Assembly: GCF_049243985.1 (NCBI RefSeq)
Contig: NC_135382.1
Location: 25,589,490-25,653,489 of the forward strand
DNA length: 64,000 bases
Direction of reading: 5' to 3'
From: Paroedura picta
Lineage: Eukaryota; Chordata; Lepidosauria; Squamata; Gekkonidae
Part shown: positions 20,228 through 32,530 of the stretch, piece after piece
Layout: the number at the start of each line of letters is the position of its first letter
How positions within the stretch are numbered: position 1 is the stretch's first letter
The notes under the pieces: generated by a model
What the model saw: only the letters and a program-made list of their open reading frames with translations
Told to the model about the DNA's origin: nothing
Databases searched by the model: none
Made by a program: the position numbers and the translations under genes

Positions 20228-20425
20228 ACTGCAGTGGCCTGAATCAGACCCTTGGTCCTTCATGGGTATTTTCTACTCAGGCTGGCAGAGGCTCTTCAAG
20301 GTCTCAGGCAGAGGTCTGTCATATTACTTACTGCCTGATCCTTTTTGCAGGATGTACTGGTGACTGAACCTGGGACCTTCTTCATACCAGGGAGAGGCTC
20401 TTCAACCAAGCCACAACCCCTCTGT
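20228..20425 (-). mobile_element. tRNA-derived SINE (CTCAGTGGTAGA head family)
   Basis: CTGAATCAGACCCTTGGTCC, CAGGCTGGCAGAGGCTCTTC, AGGCAGAGGTCTGTCA and a minus-strand tRNA-like head match the copies at 8990 and 13090. Confidence 0.8.
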
Positions 20426-21039
20426 TCTGTGCCATCCTGGCCTCCCTTTTACAGAACAAAGTTACACTAGGAAAATATTTTGGAAATCTAAGGCATATTA
20501 TCATACTTCCTGACCAGTCTCTCAGAACCTTCAAAGTAGTATTAGTTGTCACTTACAATCAGAGATGAGAGGCCCCGTTCTGATTTTGCTTCCCCTTTGT
20601 GCTAGTTAGATCTGTGATTTTTATTTTTGTACTATTTTCGCACACCAAACCTTCCCTATAATTTTTTAGCGTTTGTGCCTCAGTGATATATGCATTATGA
20701 CGTATGTACTTGGTGCTATAAACACAATCAAAATTGTGCGCACAAAGAATCTACAAAACCCACAATGAAAAGCATGGACCGAAAACTGTTGACAGAAATA
20801 GGGATGAATGTAAATGAAAAACAATTTAGGGAAATTCATTCTCCTGTATTCAAAATATTTGGAATCCCTGTTCTTTCCTCCATTTCTGCTCTGGCCTTAG
20901 GGGATAGCTTTTGCAACGGTTTATACCAAGGCAGTTCACTTTGCCTTGGATTCAGACACATTTTGTATCACTTGCGAGTATGTGTTGCTGTAGGATCTCA
21001 ACACTTACTGCTTTAAGCAGTGAATAACCTGCGTGGAAC

Positions 21040-21740
21040 GCAGAATGTTCGGGCTGGATTGAGTCGTTTTGTATCTGCGCACTGCAGCCTTGCCGGTTGA
21101 ATTCCTTCTTCATATGTCATCGTAACTTAGTGAACCTCTAAATGCTTTGGCTCCTTTCTCCAACTCCCTGACAGCTTGCTAACCAAATGCATTATTCAGT
21201 TCAATCCCTCTGCAGCCTCTGGGCTGCAGAGAACCGACGGGCGGTGCTAAATCTACGCGGAAATCTCTGGACATGATGTCAGAATAACATCCCTTTGATG
21301 GGTCTGGCACTCCAAGAGTGCTGTGCAGGAAAGCAAAGTAATAAATAACTTACAGCTTTGACATGGAGAGGAGCCAGGCCCCCTTCTGATATGCTGTCTT
21401 TGGAGGCAAGCACTTGCCTTGCTTTTGAAGCGGGCGCAATGTTTCAATTGGCTGGGGCATAAATAAAAGCAAACGAAATAGCCGCTGGCATAACGGGGTT
21501 CCTAAGTAACGGAAATGTAAATAAGGATGCGCGTCTTTCCAAACTCCGTTGGCTTGGAGTGTGATTCATGAGGTCCCTTACGGAATTTCAAATGGATTCC
21601 TGAATGCGTTGTCAATAGCCCAATGATCCCTGATGCAGGGAGCAGCAGCTGTCTCCAGGTGCTGAATGCTAAAGGGGGAAAGGATGGGACGTTCTGAGAG
21701 TATTCCTGTGGCTATCAGCCGACACCGTTTTTTCATCCGT
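21040..21740. promoter_or_regulatory. Candidate conserved non-coding block
   Basis: A repeat-free block of balanced composition, with motifs such as CAATTGGCTGGGGCATAAAT, TTTCAAATGGATTCCTGAAT and AGCAGCTGTCTCCAGGTGCT. It resembles enhancer-like conserved sequence in texture only. No alignment was possible, so this is inference. Confidence 0.3.
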
Positions 21741-21848
21741 TGGCTTACTAATAGGGATGCACAAACCTGTGAATGCTGCGGTTTCCTTTTGTTCAAGGAG
21801 TTGCGATATTCCCTACCTGTTATTGTTTAAAAAAATGTCTAAATCCAG

Positions 21849-21852
21849 GTAT

Positions 21853-21887
<35 letters not shown>

Positions 21888-21960
21888 TTATATTTCTATA
21901 CTGCCCTCCCCAGAGGCTCAGAGCGGTTTACGTAGAACATAAGAACAATACATGAAACAG
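21849..21960 (-). mobile_element. LINE 3' end with (TTTA)n
   Basis: (TTTA)n at 21851-21889 is followed by TATACTGCCCTCCCCAGAGG and CTCAGAGCGGTTTACGTAGA. This is the antisense tail of the L2-type LINE also seen at 24293 and 44946. Only the terminal 110 bp is present. Confidence 0.75.
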
Positions 21961-24292
21961 TCTATAACATATATACTAGGTGCTATATTTGCTTTATGTC
22001 TTGGCTTTGCACATTGTGTGAAGTGTTGCATATTATTAAAACCATTTTTTTGGGGGGGGAAATGCGGGTGTACACTCTGCCCTGCTCTTTAGAAGGGAGA
22101 ATGGGTTATAGGAAGTGGCTGTAGCATGGCACTCAAGCAAATTTCTCCCCAAAAAAAGTTTCCAAAAAGTCTTAACAATATGCATCCATCGAGGAAACAT
22201 TAGTAGACCATTTTAAGGCATCAACCCTAACAAAGGAACAATCAAGCAGTGAAACTGCAACATGGGAAAAGGAAAGGTATTTATTTTTAACCAATGCTAG
22301 CCACTGCATTGGGTTTTTTTTCTTTTTTAAATCCTCCTTCAACCTATAGGTAGTAGGAGTTTTGAGAACCAACAGGCACCTCCACAAAATGGCTGCCATC
22401 ATACTGGGGCCAATAACTAAATATTGGAAGTTTCCACAAAATGTTGTGTTTCTATCCTCCCAGGCCGTTTCTGAATGCGTGCGCCCAGCAAAAACACAGG
22501 TGATACATCTGGGCTATACTGAAGCATCACCTACTTTAACAAAATCGAGAAAAGGCAGGATTTGTCTCTTTGCTTTGGGAAAGAAAATACATTGGCGGGG
22601 ATCACTGCACTAGACTATGCTGACTCTTTTGCAACAGGTTTTGAATTCTGTGACAAGTGGCTTTGTTTTCATACTTGGCAAGGACCTGGCTCGGCACTTT
22701 GTTATTGCCGATTTAGTGATTTGTAGATGGGGATTTAGTGATTTATTTATGGATGCTTTAGTAAAGTAGTCTCCTGGTTAAACAAGTGGAAAGAATGGAA
22801 TGTGTCTCTTTACAGCATCGAGAAATCAGGTTTAACTTCGCATCAAAGGACTTATTATGAGAATGATGTCATTCTGACTTCTTTTATGACTTGGAACTTT
22901 ATGGACTTCCTTACCATGGATGATGAGAAATGACTCAACTTCCATATCTTAGCTGGAGTTTGGGGCATTGCCCTTCTCGGTCCAGAAGGCTGGCAGGGGG
23001 AAAGTTGGCAGGAATAATGGCAGAAGTCTTTCCTTTTGGGCTGGACTGAAGGGAACTGAACAGGATGTTTCCACCTCTTTGCCCCTAGGCTGCCCAGCTC
23101 CCTCCTGCTTGACTGACCTTGGAAGGTGCTCAGGGTTCTGAAATGTGTTTGCATATGTTAATTCTCTTCTCATTGTAAATCATGCAGTTTATACGAACTG
23201 CCTAGGGATGCTGCTGGCTTGACCCAGGATAAGGCAATTTTATCTGTTGAGCAGATCTCAGGTTATTTCTAGCCAAGGACCAAAAGACTGGTTTCATTTT
23301 GAGTAAAACTGTACATGTTTTGGGTTCAGGTTATATGAAGAGATGCTTAGTCCTACCAAACTTGCTCCTTTTTGGGTCTTCTTTGTCATCTGGGGAGAGG
23401 TAACTGGGGACAATGTCTTCTTGGCTGGGGGACTATGTATGGGGCTGACATACAGGGAAGTTCTTTCTGGTAATCGCTGTCTGTTTATAGCTCTTTTTGA
23501 AGTTGGTTGGTGATGCTGGATGAGTTGCCCTCTTCTACTGACAGCCTCTAGGTATGGATTCTTGATTTCAGGGAGGTGTTCACCAGGTGCATGGAGTCCT
23601 CATAGAGTTATCTTAATAGTAGAAGTTGCAGGGCACATGCTAAATATTATAGGCCATGTATTCGAAGAGCATCATGCAGGCCCTCAAATTATGTGTGTCC
23701 TTTATCTGTTATCAATCATCCTCTAACCAAAGGGGCTGTTGTCACAGGAAGGCTGGGGAATGGTCTAGGACCTAGAAGAAATCAGGTGGCAAGATCTCCT
23801 GGCCATCACTGAATTGTCGGTTGCATTGGACACCAGGGGAGATCTGCCTGTGGCCCATTGGATTTGTCAGCTGCAATGGGTAACCTTTGGGCCCTTCCAA
23901 AAGTAGAAGGGAGATGTCATGGTTGCAGTTTTCTTCTTTAAAGTATTTGGTTGAGCCCCCCTCTACCCCTTGGGTAGAACAGATGCCCTTCCTTTCTGAG
24001 TAAGCTGGTTTCCTGTAGTGTGGTAGCCTGTCCCCTTTGGGATTAGGAGAATAGTTCCAGTTTGGCTCCCTCTCCTGGGCTTCGTGGGGGCTAGCTGGTT
24101 CCTCATTTTAGCAGTGCCCTAAAATCTTCTCAATGTCTACAGTCCTCTTGACGTTGTTAGATACAATCAGCTTACATATGTTAGGAGGCTCTTGGTACAG
24201 GCTTATTCCTGGGCTCCCAGCCAGTTGCGTGGCTATGAACACTATGCATGTTGATGTGTTGCCAATGTATTGCCAACATTGTTTATTCAGTA
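21961..24292. other. Intergenic sequence, little recognised
   Basis: I see no exon. A short CACAAAATGGCTGCCAT motif at 22384 recurs near 38606 and is probably part of an unassigned dispersed repeat. The rest looks single-copy. Confidence 0.4.
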
Positions 24293-24960
24293 ATTTTATT
24301 TATTTATGATTTGATTTATATACTGACCCTCTAGTACTGGCTGTCTTGGGGTGGTGAACAATAAGGTGTAGAACACTTGCAGAATGAAATGCACAAATAT
24401 CATAAAAAACAGTTCAAAATTAAATTACACAAATTAATTTTTTTGCCTGCTGCCGGTTATTTGATCTCAGTAGCTCATCCAATTAGCAGGGAAGCAGACT
24501 AGAGGAGTTGGGGTGAAAGGGGAAACAAGAGGAGGGGGGTCTGATAAGCATGGTTCTGATTTGGGTTGGTCTCAACCATAGGCCTGGTGGAAGAGCTCCA
24601 TTTTACAGGCCCTGCGGAACTTAGGAAGTTCTGTCAGAGCCCTGATGTTCTCAAGGAACTCATTCCACCAGGCAGGGGCCAGGGCTGAGAAAGCCCTGGC
24701 TCTGGTTGATACCAAACTTATTTCTTTAGGACCCGGGATCCTCAGTTGGTTTGTATTGCTTAACCGTAACACTCAAGAAAGGCGGTCCTTCGGATGTGCA
24801 GGGACCAGACCACATAAGGCCTTGAAGGTAAGTACCAAAACCTTGAACTGGATCCAGAACTCAACTGGAAGTTAATGCAGCTGCTGCAGGCCTGCTTTTA
24901 TATGGGCTCTCTATGGTGCCACATTTTGCACCAGCTGTAATTTCCAGAGCACGGTCAAGG
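24293..24960 (-). mobile_element. L2-type LINE, 5'-truncated, with reverse transcriptase C terminus
   Basis: The minus strand translates to LKLQLVQNVA, QQLH.LPVEFWIQFKVLVLT and FKALCGLVPA, with an internal stop. The conserved C-terminal text of L2/CR1-group ORF2 is LQLVQNAAAR...LHWLPV...KVL.LT.KAL.GL.P. The 3' UTR continues to a TTTATTTA tail at 24293. The copy is dead: it is truncated and carries stops. Confidence 0.8.
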
Positions 24961-25110
24961 GTAGAAATGGCTTGACATTACTTGCCTCTGCAAAGCAACC
25001 CCTGACTGATTTCCCATCTAATTGCAAACCAGGGCTGACCCTGTTGGCTTCTGAGATCTGACAAGATAAGGCTCGCTTGGGTCATCTGGGTTGGGGTTAA
25101 GGCAGAGGAA
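24961..25110 (-). mobile_element. 5S-rRNA-derived SINE fragment
   Basis: GGGCTGACCCTGTTGGCTTC and TGAGATCTGACAAGATAAGG is the reverse complement of the 5S internal region (GAAGCTAAGCAGGGTC), preceded by the SINE body (TTGCCTCTGCAAAGCAACCC). Confidence 0.75.
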
Positions 25111-26224
25111 TACCCTATGACTTATTGCCTACCTAGTCAGTTGCCTTCAGTACAGTATAATTGGAGAAATTGATTCTAAATGATTTGAAGAATCCAGAGA
25201 CAAGCTGGCACTGATGCCGATGTCATTGCTGATCCTTGTGCAATGTTTTCCTTCTTTGCGTGACTCTAGCTGCCATCTCAAGGAAACTTTCCTGGGAGTA
25301 AGAGCCATTGAACAACACGGGACCTACTTCTGAGTAAACCTGCTCAGGCTGGTTCCTTCTGTGAAGTAGGATCTCGCATAATGTATGGTGATCACAATAA
25401 AAAACTCTCTTGAAATCCTCTCTGATTTCTGTTTATTGTGGAAGGTAACGTCAAGAAAGTGATTGCTGGATGTTACATAAAAAAAGCTTTCGCGTCTGCT
25501 GGTGTTTTATTATCTGTTTTCAGCCAGCTGTGCTGCCATTTTTATTATGGTGAGATGAATTATTTTGATTATTGGCAATTGGCTCCCTTCTTATAATTTT
25601 AAGTTCTTCATGGAGGAATTGTCTCTTCTCACCTCATCTACATGAATGCAAATTCAAAGTGTTTTGCCAGTATCCTTCCTCCTAGCAGCTGTTGTGCAGG
25701 GGAAAGAAAACAAATAGCAGCCGAAAGACTTGACAATAATTTTGATGCGAAACTGTTCTCCCCATTCGGATGAGCGGCTGCACAGAGCTCTTCTATTTCT
25801 GAACTATCTTTCTTCTCCTTTTTGTCTGTGGAAATGTCTTAGCAGTAGGCGCGATTTGAAGTTCATTCTCTTTTGTCAGGTGCAGGGTCCAATTTTGTCT
25901 CTGAATCGCTATTGACATCAAGTAGAATTCGAACCTGGAGGCCCTTGTGAGCCATTTCCGGCAGCAGAATACGGGAAGAAGAAGCAGTACTGACTTTTTG
26001 ACTATGTGACTATACCTCAATAGCTCATCAGGAGTTTGGGGGAGAGGGCAGGGTGGTGGTGGTAAATAAGTCAGCACACATAATCCATGCAGTTCAATAA
26101 AAAAGGTAATTCCTCTCTCTCCCCTTTCTTCAAGGAGCCCAGGGTAGCACAGATGATTCTTTGATCATCCATCCCTTGTAACAGTCCTGCAAGAGAGGTT
26201 AAGATGAAAAATAGGGATTGATCT

Positions 26225-26225
<1 letters not shown>
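25111..26225. other. Intergenic sequence, no feature seen
   Basis: AT-rich, looks single-copy, with no exon or repeat recognised. Confidence 0.4.

Positions 26226-26259
<34 letters not shown>
26226..26259. repeat. (GTT)n microsatellite
   Basis: Eleven uninterrupted GTT triplets. Confidence 0.95.
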
Positions 26260-26659
26260 GATTCTAAGCTGTGACTTATTTGGGTAGTTGTTGTTATTTC
26301 AGTGTATTTTCCAGTGTATTTTCTTGATTGCAAGATTGGTTGGGTACACGGGTAGCTGCCACAGGCACACCTAAGTAGCAAGTCTCAACTCAGAACTGAT
26401 TTCTTTTTTTTTATTACATTCTTTTAAAAACTGGAGGCAGTGGCAGCAGGCAATTGGCAAGGGGAGGGACGCTGCTGCAGGAAAGTTGACTAATGGTGCA
26501 AGAAATCGATTGTGACACGGAAATGAACATGCCCACTCTCTGTCATTAAGCAGAATGTGAGATGAACTGGCATATAATTAAGTACCACATCCTTTTTTTT
26601 GTTCACGTAATGTCATTGGGAGTGTGGTTCTCTCATTTTCATGGCAGGAAGGGATGATT

Positions 26660-26725
26660 TGATTGATGAACCAGTGTTGATAAGACAAGAACCTGGGAAA
26701 CTCAGGTTCGATTCTCTGCCATGGA
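26660..26725 (+). mobile_element. Possible tRNA-SINE head fragment
   Basis: GAACCAGTGTTGATAAGACA followed by CTCAGGTTCGATTCTCTGCC resembles the A and B box region of tRNA-derived SINEs. No body follows. Confidence 0.4.
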
Positions 26726-26959
26726 AGGTTTTTTGGGTGTATTTTGCAGTTGTGTTAGTGTCCAAATGATGTAGGAGGAAACAGGGAAGTGGCATAAGGA
26801 CTCTTGTGCTTGACTCCCACCCTGGGAAAGAAAACCGAGACAGGGATCCTCACGTGAAATCTTGAAACTATGTTGGCGCCCCCAATTCCACTCCCCCTTT
26901 TGTGCAGGAGCATTTGAATCAGAGTTCATAGTGTGTTACAGTGCTTCCCCTCTCTCATT

Positions 26960-27420
26960 TCATTGGTAAGTTTAAACTAAATTACTTGGATAGTTTTAAT
27001 TAAATTTGAATTGGCTGGGGTTTTACACCACTTTAAAGGCCGCTTGAGACACTCAAGTTGCACTTAAAATGTAGTGTTGTAATTAGTGAGTTCTACATTT
27101 ATTATAGTGGTAACTGCACTTTAATGAATTTATTTAGTACTAAACAAAGCTACTCTAAATATTTCTGATTACAGAAGGCTGTTAACTTCAGCCTGGTATT
27201 TATTTCTTCACTTAATTCTGTATATCTTTTGATTTCAGCTTCTTCTACTGGGACTGGGGAATTAGAAGCCGAGCAAAGATGGAACTTGCATTTTGTTCAT
27301 TATCATAGCAGTTCGAATCTTCCTTTGTGTGAGTTTATTAGGACTGATTTTGAATATCTCCTTCTTAATGTTCTGCCATAAAAATAGCCCCCTTGTGCCT
27401 AGTGTGAAATGAGTTTTTGT
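26960..27420. promoter_or_regulatory. Candidate conserved non-coding block (AT-rich)
   Basis: Repeat-free, rich in TAATT/AATTA cores (for example TTTTAATTAAATTTGAATTGG and GTAATTAGTGAG). The texture fits a homeodomain-site-rich enhancer. This is inference from composition only. Confidence 0.25.
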
Positions 27421-28680
27421 GCCATCTCATGTTTTGTCTTGTTGAATATTCCCCATAAAATATACACATTTTCTGTGTGTCAGGGAATCAGCATGATACA
27501 TGCTATGCATATAAACATGCATGTGGCAGTAACTGTTGTAGAAATGATACAACATGCAGACAAGAATACTTAATTGAGGGAGCACTAAAAGGAGTAACAC
27601 TTGACCCCTTTGCAGTCGCTAAACACCTGCTGGACCTTTGTTGGACCCAAGAAAAATGTAAGCAAGAAGAAAGAAAGAGGGTAGTCTGTCTAGTCCAGCC
27701 ACAAAATGGCCAACCAGATGTCTGAGAGGGCCAACAACAAGGCTACTTACTTGATGCTGATACCTAAACTGGTTCTCAGAGGTTCATGGCCTCCAGACTG
27801 GACATGCTTCCTTCCCTCCAGCAAAGCCACAAAAACAGGAACAGTGGGGCAGAGAGCAGAACTGTGATGGAAGGTCCTATGTCTGACCTCAGGTCCATAA
27901 AAACAAGCAACCAGCCCAACAAGAAGGGCACCTCAAGGACCCAGTGAACAGCAAACTGAGAGCTTGGTAAGCATGACTCCAGCAGAACTGAAGGAGAATC
28001 CAAAACGAAAGCCAGCAAAGGAAGTTACCGAGGAGTCAGTGAGATCAATTTCTATAAAAAGTGGGATGAATTTTGCCCCAGGACTCAATGTTCATAAGGC
28101 CTTTTCTCTCCAACCACACCAGACTGCAGCCAACAATGTACTGCCAGTTTTCACCTGCTGTTTATCAAAGCCACAAACCATAATGATGAATGTTGTTTTG
28201 CGTAGATGAACTTTCCATTCAGTTACGACTGGACTGTTTTTGGTAAAAATGATGAGATTGGAGCAGCAGTCTGCTCTTCCCCATAATAAACCTCCAAATA
28301 CATCATGTGTGTGTGTGTGTGTGGGGGGGGAGAAGGTTTATTCCTATAATTTCTTATTTAAAAATTCAGGAGACAAACTTCGACGTCTGACTGTGGAAAC
28401 CCACGCAGACGAGGGAGAGTTAAGGCAGTAATCTGGAACCAGCACTTCCCCAAATCCCACTGTGGTGCATCAGCCTCTATAAGGCCCCATGCTTGATGTT
28501 TATTTGGGAAGATTCTAGGCGCCCCCCCTTCTCCCTGCTAACATGGCCTCAAGGTACCTCAGACTGAGATACCCAGCTCTTGTGTGTTGATTAGTCAGAC
28601 TAAGGACTCAGCTCACAAACACGGAAGAATGTGGCATGTGGCAAAGTTCAGAATACTCATTTGTGTAACAAACGTCATGT
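27420..28680. other. Intergenic sequence with a (GT)n tract
   Basis: A (GT)n-(G)n tract at 28306-28330. Near 27685-27745 the words GTCTAGTCCAGCC and GGCCAACCAGATGTC may belong to the repeat seen better at 49015. No exon found. Confidence 0.4.
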
Positions 28681-28689
28681 GTACCAAAC

Positions 28690-28875
28690 ACATGAGAGCC
28701 AGCATGGTGTAGGAGACCTGGATTCAAATCCTGGTTCTGCCATGAAGCTCACTAGGTGTCCTTGGGCCAGTTACTCTCAGCCTAACCTATCTCACTGTGG
28801 GGATTAAAAAAGAAGGGGAAATGATCGGCACTTCCCTAAACTCCTTACAGGAAGGGAATAAAAATGCCATAAATG
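28690..28875 (+). mobile_element. tRNA-derived SINE, MIR-like layout
   Basis: GAGAGCCAGCATGGTGTAGG, B box GGATTCAAATCCTGG, TTGGGCCAGTTACTCTCAGC, TAACCTATCTCACTGTGG and the tail AACTCCTTACAGGAAGGGAA TAAAAATG. The layout is that of a tRNA SINE related to those at 10157 and 60662. The family name is not assigned. Confidence 0.75.
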
Positions 28876-29098
28876 AATGATCTTCAGCTGAAAGGGCAGC
28901 ATGAAAAAAAATTCCTTTGGTTCCTTCAAAGCAAGCCATCAATTTGCATCTCTGAGAAATCCTAACAGGGTGGGAGGGAAAGGTTGCTTGGTTGATTAAA
29001 AGCTGAATATACTAAACATGTTTACAGCTCACAGAGCATTGAAGGAGCATATATATAAATAGAGGCATGAAGTTCAGATGCTTATTATAGGCTACCAA

Positions 29099-29142
29099 TA
29101 GGCAAATGCCCAGGCAAATGCCCAGTAGGCAAATGCCCAGGT
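29099..29142. repeat. Short tandem repeat AGGCAAATGCCC
   Basis: Three copies of AGGCAAATGCCCAG with a two-base spacer. GGCAAATGCC is close to palindromic. Confidence 0.8.
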
Positions 29143-29532
29143 TGGGAATATAACTGCCTTGGGAGTTTTAGACCTTCTTGGCAAACTTAAAAAAATAAAA
29201 TAAAGATCAGAGCTGATGTTTACTGAGTGTGAGAGGATACAGACATTCCCTGTCAGAGGAGAGCCCTGTAGAGCTGACAGGAAGTTGAGCCTGTCTTACT
29301 AATCAACACACAAGAAGAAAAAAAACAAACTAGGATCTCATACATGAGTGCTGATGTCACCGATGATCTGACCGGCCTGCAGCTGCCCTTAAGTATTTAA
29401 CAGTAGCAAGTTCTAGTCTCAAAACAGTTCAGGGGTGACTTGTTGGGAGGGGATACCATTACATTCAAAGACCATTTGGGTCAAGAACCAGTGGAACCTC
29501 TGAAGTCTTCCTGCTCCAGATATTCTCTAGAG

Positions 29533-29817
29533 CAACCTTTCTCAACTTTTTTACCATTGAGAAACCCCTGAAACATTCTTCAGGCTGTGAGAAACCCCAG
29601 GAGTGATTGGGAAGCATAGCTGTGTACATGTCCACCTGTGGTACCTCCCCTTCCCACCCCATCTAAGCCCATCATTGGTCATTTCGGGAGTGGAGGGGGG
29701 TCAACATGACCATATATGATAATATCACCCAATAAATGTTTAACACATTTAAAAAATATATACAAAATTAACTCCCACCCATTTGGGAAGTCTTTCCAGG
29801 GCCACCAAGAAAGCCTG
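29533..29817. mobile_element. hAT-type non-autonomous element (CAACCTTTCTCAAC family)
   Basis: Starts CAACCTTTCTCAACTTTTTT, contains GAGAAACCCCTGAAACATTC and ACCCAATAAATG, and ends AAGAAAGCCTG, roughly inverted to the start. Flanks CTCTAGAG and CTCAAGGG could be an eroded 8-bp target duplication. A second copy in reverse orientation is at 50010-50370. Confidence 0.8.
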
Positions 29818-30201
29818 CTCAAGGGAAAAGGCACTTTGCAGCAACAGCCATGGATAAAAGGAATCCCTTGACAGCTTATTGCTGACGCTGCTCCACCAAG
29901 AACACTTACAAGTACTCCACTACTGGAAGCAGACCCTGAAGAGGATCTGCCACTGCTTCCATTGGAGATGCAAGGACAATGCACCCCATGCAAGTACACA
30001 AGGGAGGGAAAGCCCACAGTGTTAATCTCTGCCAGCTGCAGGTGTCTCTTCTTTCCCCTCTCAACCCAACAAGATGCTACTATGGGTCTTCCCCCTAAAA
30101 AGCTCACGAGAAACTTTTTTAAAAGAGAAGAAGAGCAGCAGACTACAAATTATTATTGTTTGTAAGGTAGGGAAAAAGCTTGATACAGTTAAGAAGTCGG
30201 T

Positions 30202-30443
30202 CTGGAAAGCCACCATATTCTAATGGTTCAGAGAGGCAGACTCTAATCTGGGGAACTGGGTTTGGTTTTCCACTCTTCCACATGAAGTCTGCTGGGTGAC
30301 CTTGAGCCAGTCACAGTTCTCTCAGGACTCTCTTGGCCCCACCTCCCTCCTAAGGTGCCTGTTGTGGGAAGGGAAGAAGGTTGTAAACCATTTTGAGAAT
30401 CAAGGTAGAGAAAAGTGGGGTATAAAAACCTCCTTTTCTTCAT
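30202..30443 (+). mobile_element. Diverged Sauria-type SINE
   Basis: The tRNA-like head (GGTTCAGAGAGGCAGACTCTAA), GGTGACCTTGAGCCAGTCAC and the BovB-like tail GAGAAAAGTGGGGTATAAAAAC are recognisable. It is older than the copies at 1376 or 50434. Confidence 0.7.
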
Positions 30444-30599
30444 CAGGAGCAAAAATCCAGTGCAGTAAAACTCTGTATCCCATTAGGTCTTATACAGTAT
30501 CTGATACAATACCAAAACATAAAAGTGAGATTATGTTATGCATTAACATAGTTTAACAGTCAGCCCAGGGGGTCAGGAGTAACAGTTACTGTTCGCTCC

Positions 30600-31200
30600 G
30601 AAGTGACTTCTAGTGCACCTCTTTTAAATAATACATCATCTTTTCAACTAGCTAATACTTTCTCAAAGGGAATCTTTAAACCCAATTGAATTGAGCTACA
30701 CTGTTACCAGCATGGTGTCCCCTCGCCCTGAATCTCTTTTAACGTCCATCGATCCCTGCCAGACTTCTCATTGGTGGGATTAATTAATTTATGAACTTGT
30801 CATTACAAGCCATTGATTAAGACGTCTCCCCTTAAAGATTTAATTATGCCCAAAGATAAAAGATTTGCTAATTATTGTCTTTTATCTAATTGAGGCTTTG
30901 TATTACAAATAAAGTTCAAAGGTTTAAGACAGTTGCCCTTTCAACCATTTGGGCAGAAGACGAGAATTTAATTAGAGACGAAGCCATGTTCTTGCCGGCA
31001 CCTTCAAATAGAATCCGGGAGCCATTCTACTAATAGAACTGATGACGGCTCGATACGGGAAGACCCTGGAAAATCTTTTAACCTTTGGTGTCTTTCAAAT
31101 GTTTTACAGCTCCTCGTTGACTCTGGATCTATTAAGCAACAAAATACCAAGGATCAAATAAAGTAGCTGGTTTTGTCAACACCTTGTCATGTCTCCAGTT
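30600..31200. promoter_or_regulatory. Candidate conserved non-coding block
   Basis: About 600 bp free of repeats, with dense homeodomain-like cores (GATTAATTAATTTATG, AGATTTAATTATGCCC, GAATTTAATTAGAGACG) and TCF-like GTTCAAAGG. It is the strongest candidate for a distal enhancer here on texture. Not tested by alignment. Confidence 0.4.
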
Positions 31201-31717
31201 GTACCTTTCAGGTTTGCACTTTAAAACAAAAATCATTATTTTCTCCCCTCTCTCATCAAACTTAAAACACATACATTTAATGGTGCGATTTCTGCAGAGC
31301 AAAGTGGTTACTAAGACCCATCCAAAATGTCAAGGAAAACTATTATTGCATTGGACAAGAAAACCAAAGCTCATTTGCAAAAAGCAGTGCATGATTATTT
31401 GTCCATTGGCAAAACATTTCCCTTCTCTGAGATCAAAACTGTACTGAGTTTTGGCCAAGGAGACTTTGTAATCTGCAAGACCTGTTGGACCAGGACAATG
31501 CCAGAATGGGCAACAAAGAATCTTCCATGCCATGTTTAGCTCTTGTAACTGCTGCCCCCAGTCTTTATGAGTCTTATGGAAAATGAACAGCAGCACTTCC
31601 GTGTTGGAGAGAGAAGGAGATCACTGGGTAAATATCTTCAAGACTGTGCACAGAAATGACAGCAATTCTGCCTCCAGCATTTGTCAGATGAAACCAGGCC
31701 TAATTGTCTCTTTCTAA

Positions 31718-31898
31718 GACCGATTATGCACTGGGAACTTCACTGCCCCAGCTCCTGTGCAGGAGCGCAAATCGAGGGCGGATGAGGTGAACCGGGCCAA
31801 ATGTTCCCCCATGTCGGTGCAGGAAGAGGTGGGGCAACCTGCCATGACTAAAACTCCAGCCTGCAGCCTGGCATGAAACCTCCAGTGCATAAACGGTC
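31718..31898. mobile_element. MITE with 17-bp terminal inverted repeats (copy 2)
   Basis: Same 181-bp length as the copy at 3-183. The left end has one change (GACCGATTATGCACTGG) and the right end is identical. TAA flanks both sides, which fits a 3-bp target duplication. Confidence 0.85.
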
Positions 31899-32129
31899 TA
31901 AGTGAGCAAACCGCTCACAGAGCTGCAGCAACCCATGGGAATGAAGCACTTCTCAAGGAGTGGGTGGCATTTGTACCTAGGAGGATTTCTTCAGATGCTT
32001 ATTTCCAAGTACAATGTCCAGAAACTCAGGGGAGAAAAAGGACTTTTTTCCTTTATTGACATTTTTTGGGTATTAATTCAGACAGATACTGATTTCGAAT
32101 TTTTCCAACTAAATGGTTGAGCCTGGATT

Positions 32130-32530
32130 TGTTGGGATTACCAGATAGCCAGATTTAAATGGCATTTAAAAGGACTGCAGCCTATTTAAATACATTCAGA
32201 TTTGAGTTCACTCCAAGCCAAAGTCATGGCTTGGAGTAGAGGAGGCATTTAAATGGACCAGGATCCTTTAAATGCCTCCCCTCTCCATTGGAAACAAGGA
32301 AGAATAGGGGCATCTTCTTTGGGGACGCATAGAATTGGCCTCCGTGATCCAATTTTTTAAAAACATGGTATATATTTTTAGGAGAGGCACCAGCAGCTAT
32401 TCAGCAGATTTGGTGCATCTATCTCATAAAAATCAGCCTTTCCAGAGCCCGGGTTGATACTCCATTATACCCTTTGGGAACTATTAAATATAATGATCCC
32501 CATAAGTTATAATGGAGCAAAAAAAAAATC
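32130..32530. repeat. Block of three perfect short inverted repeats
   Basis: ACTCCAAGCC/GGCTTGGAGT (32210-32237), GGAGGCATTTAAA/TTTAAATGCCTCC (32241-32279) and CTCCATTATA/TATAATGGAG (32460-32517) lie in one 400-bp stretch. They may be parts of one unassigned non-coding mobile element, but I cannot see its ends. Confidence 0.6.
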
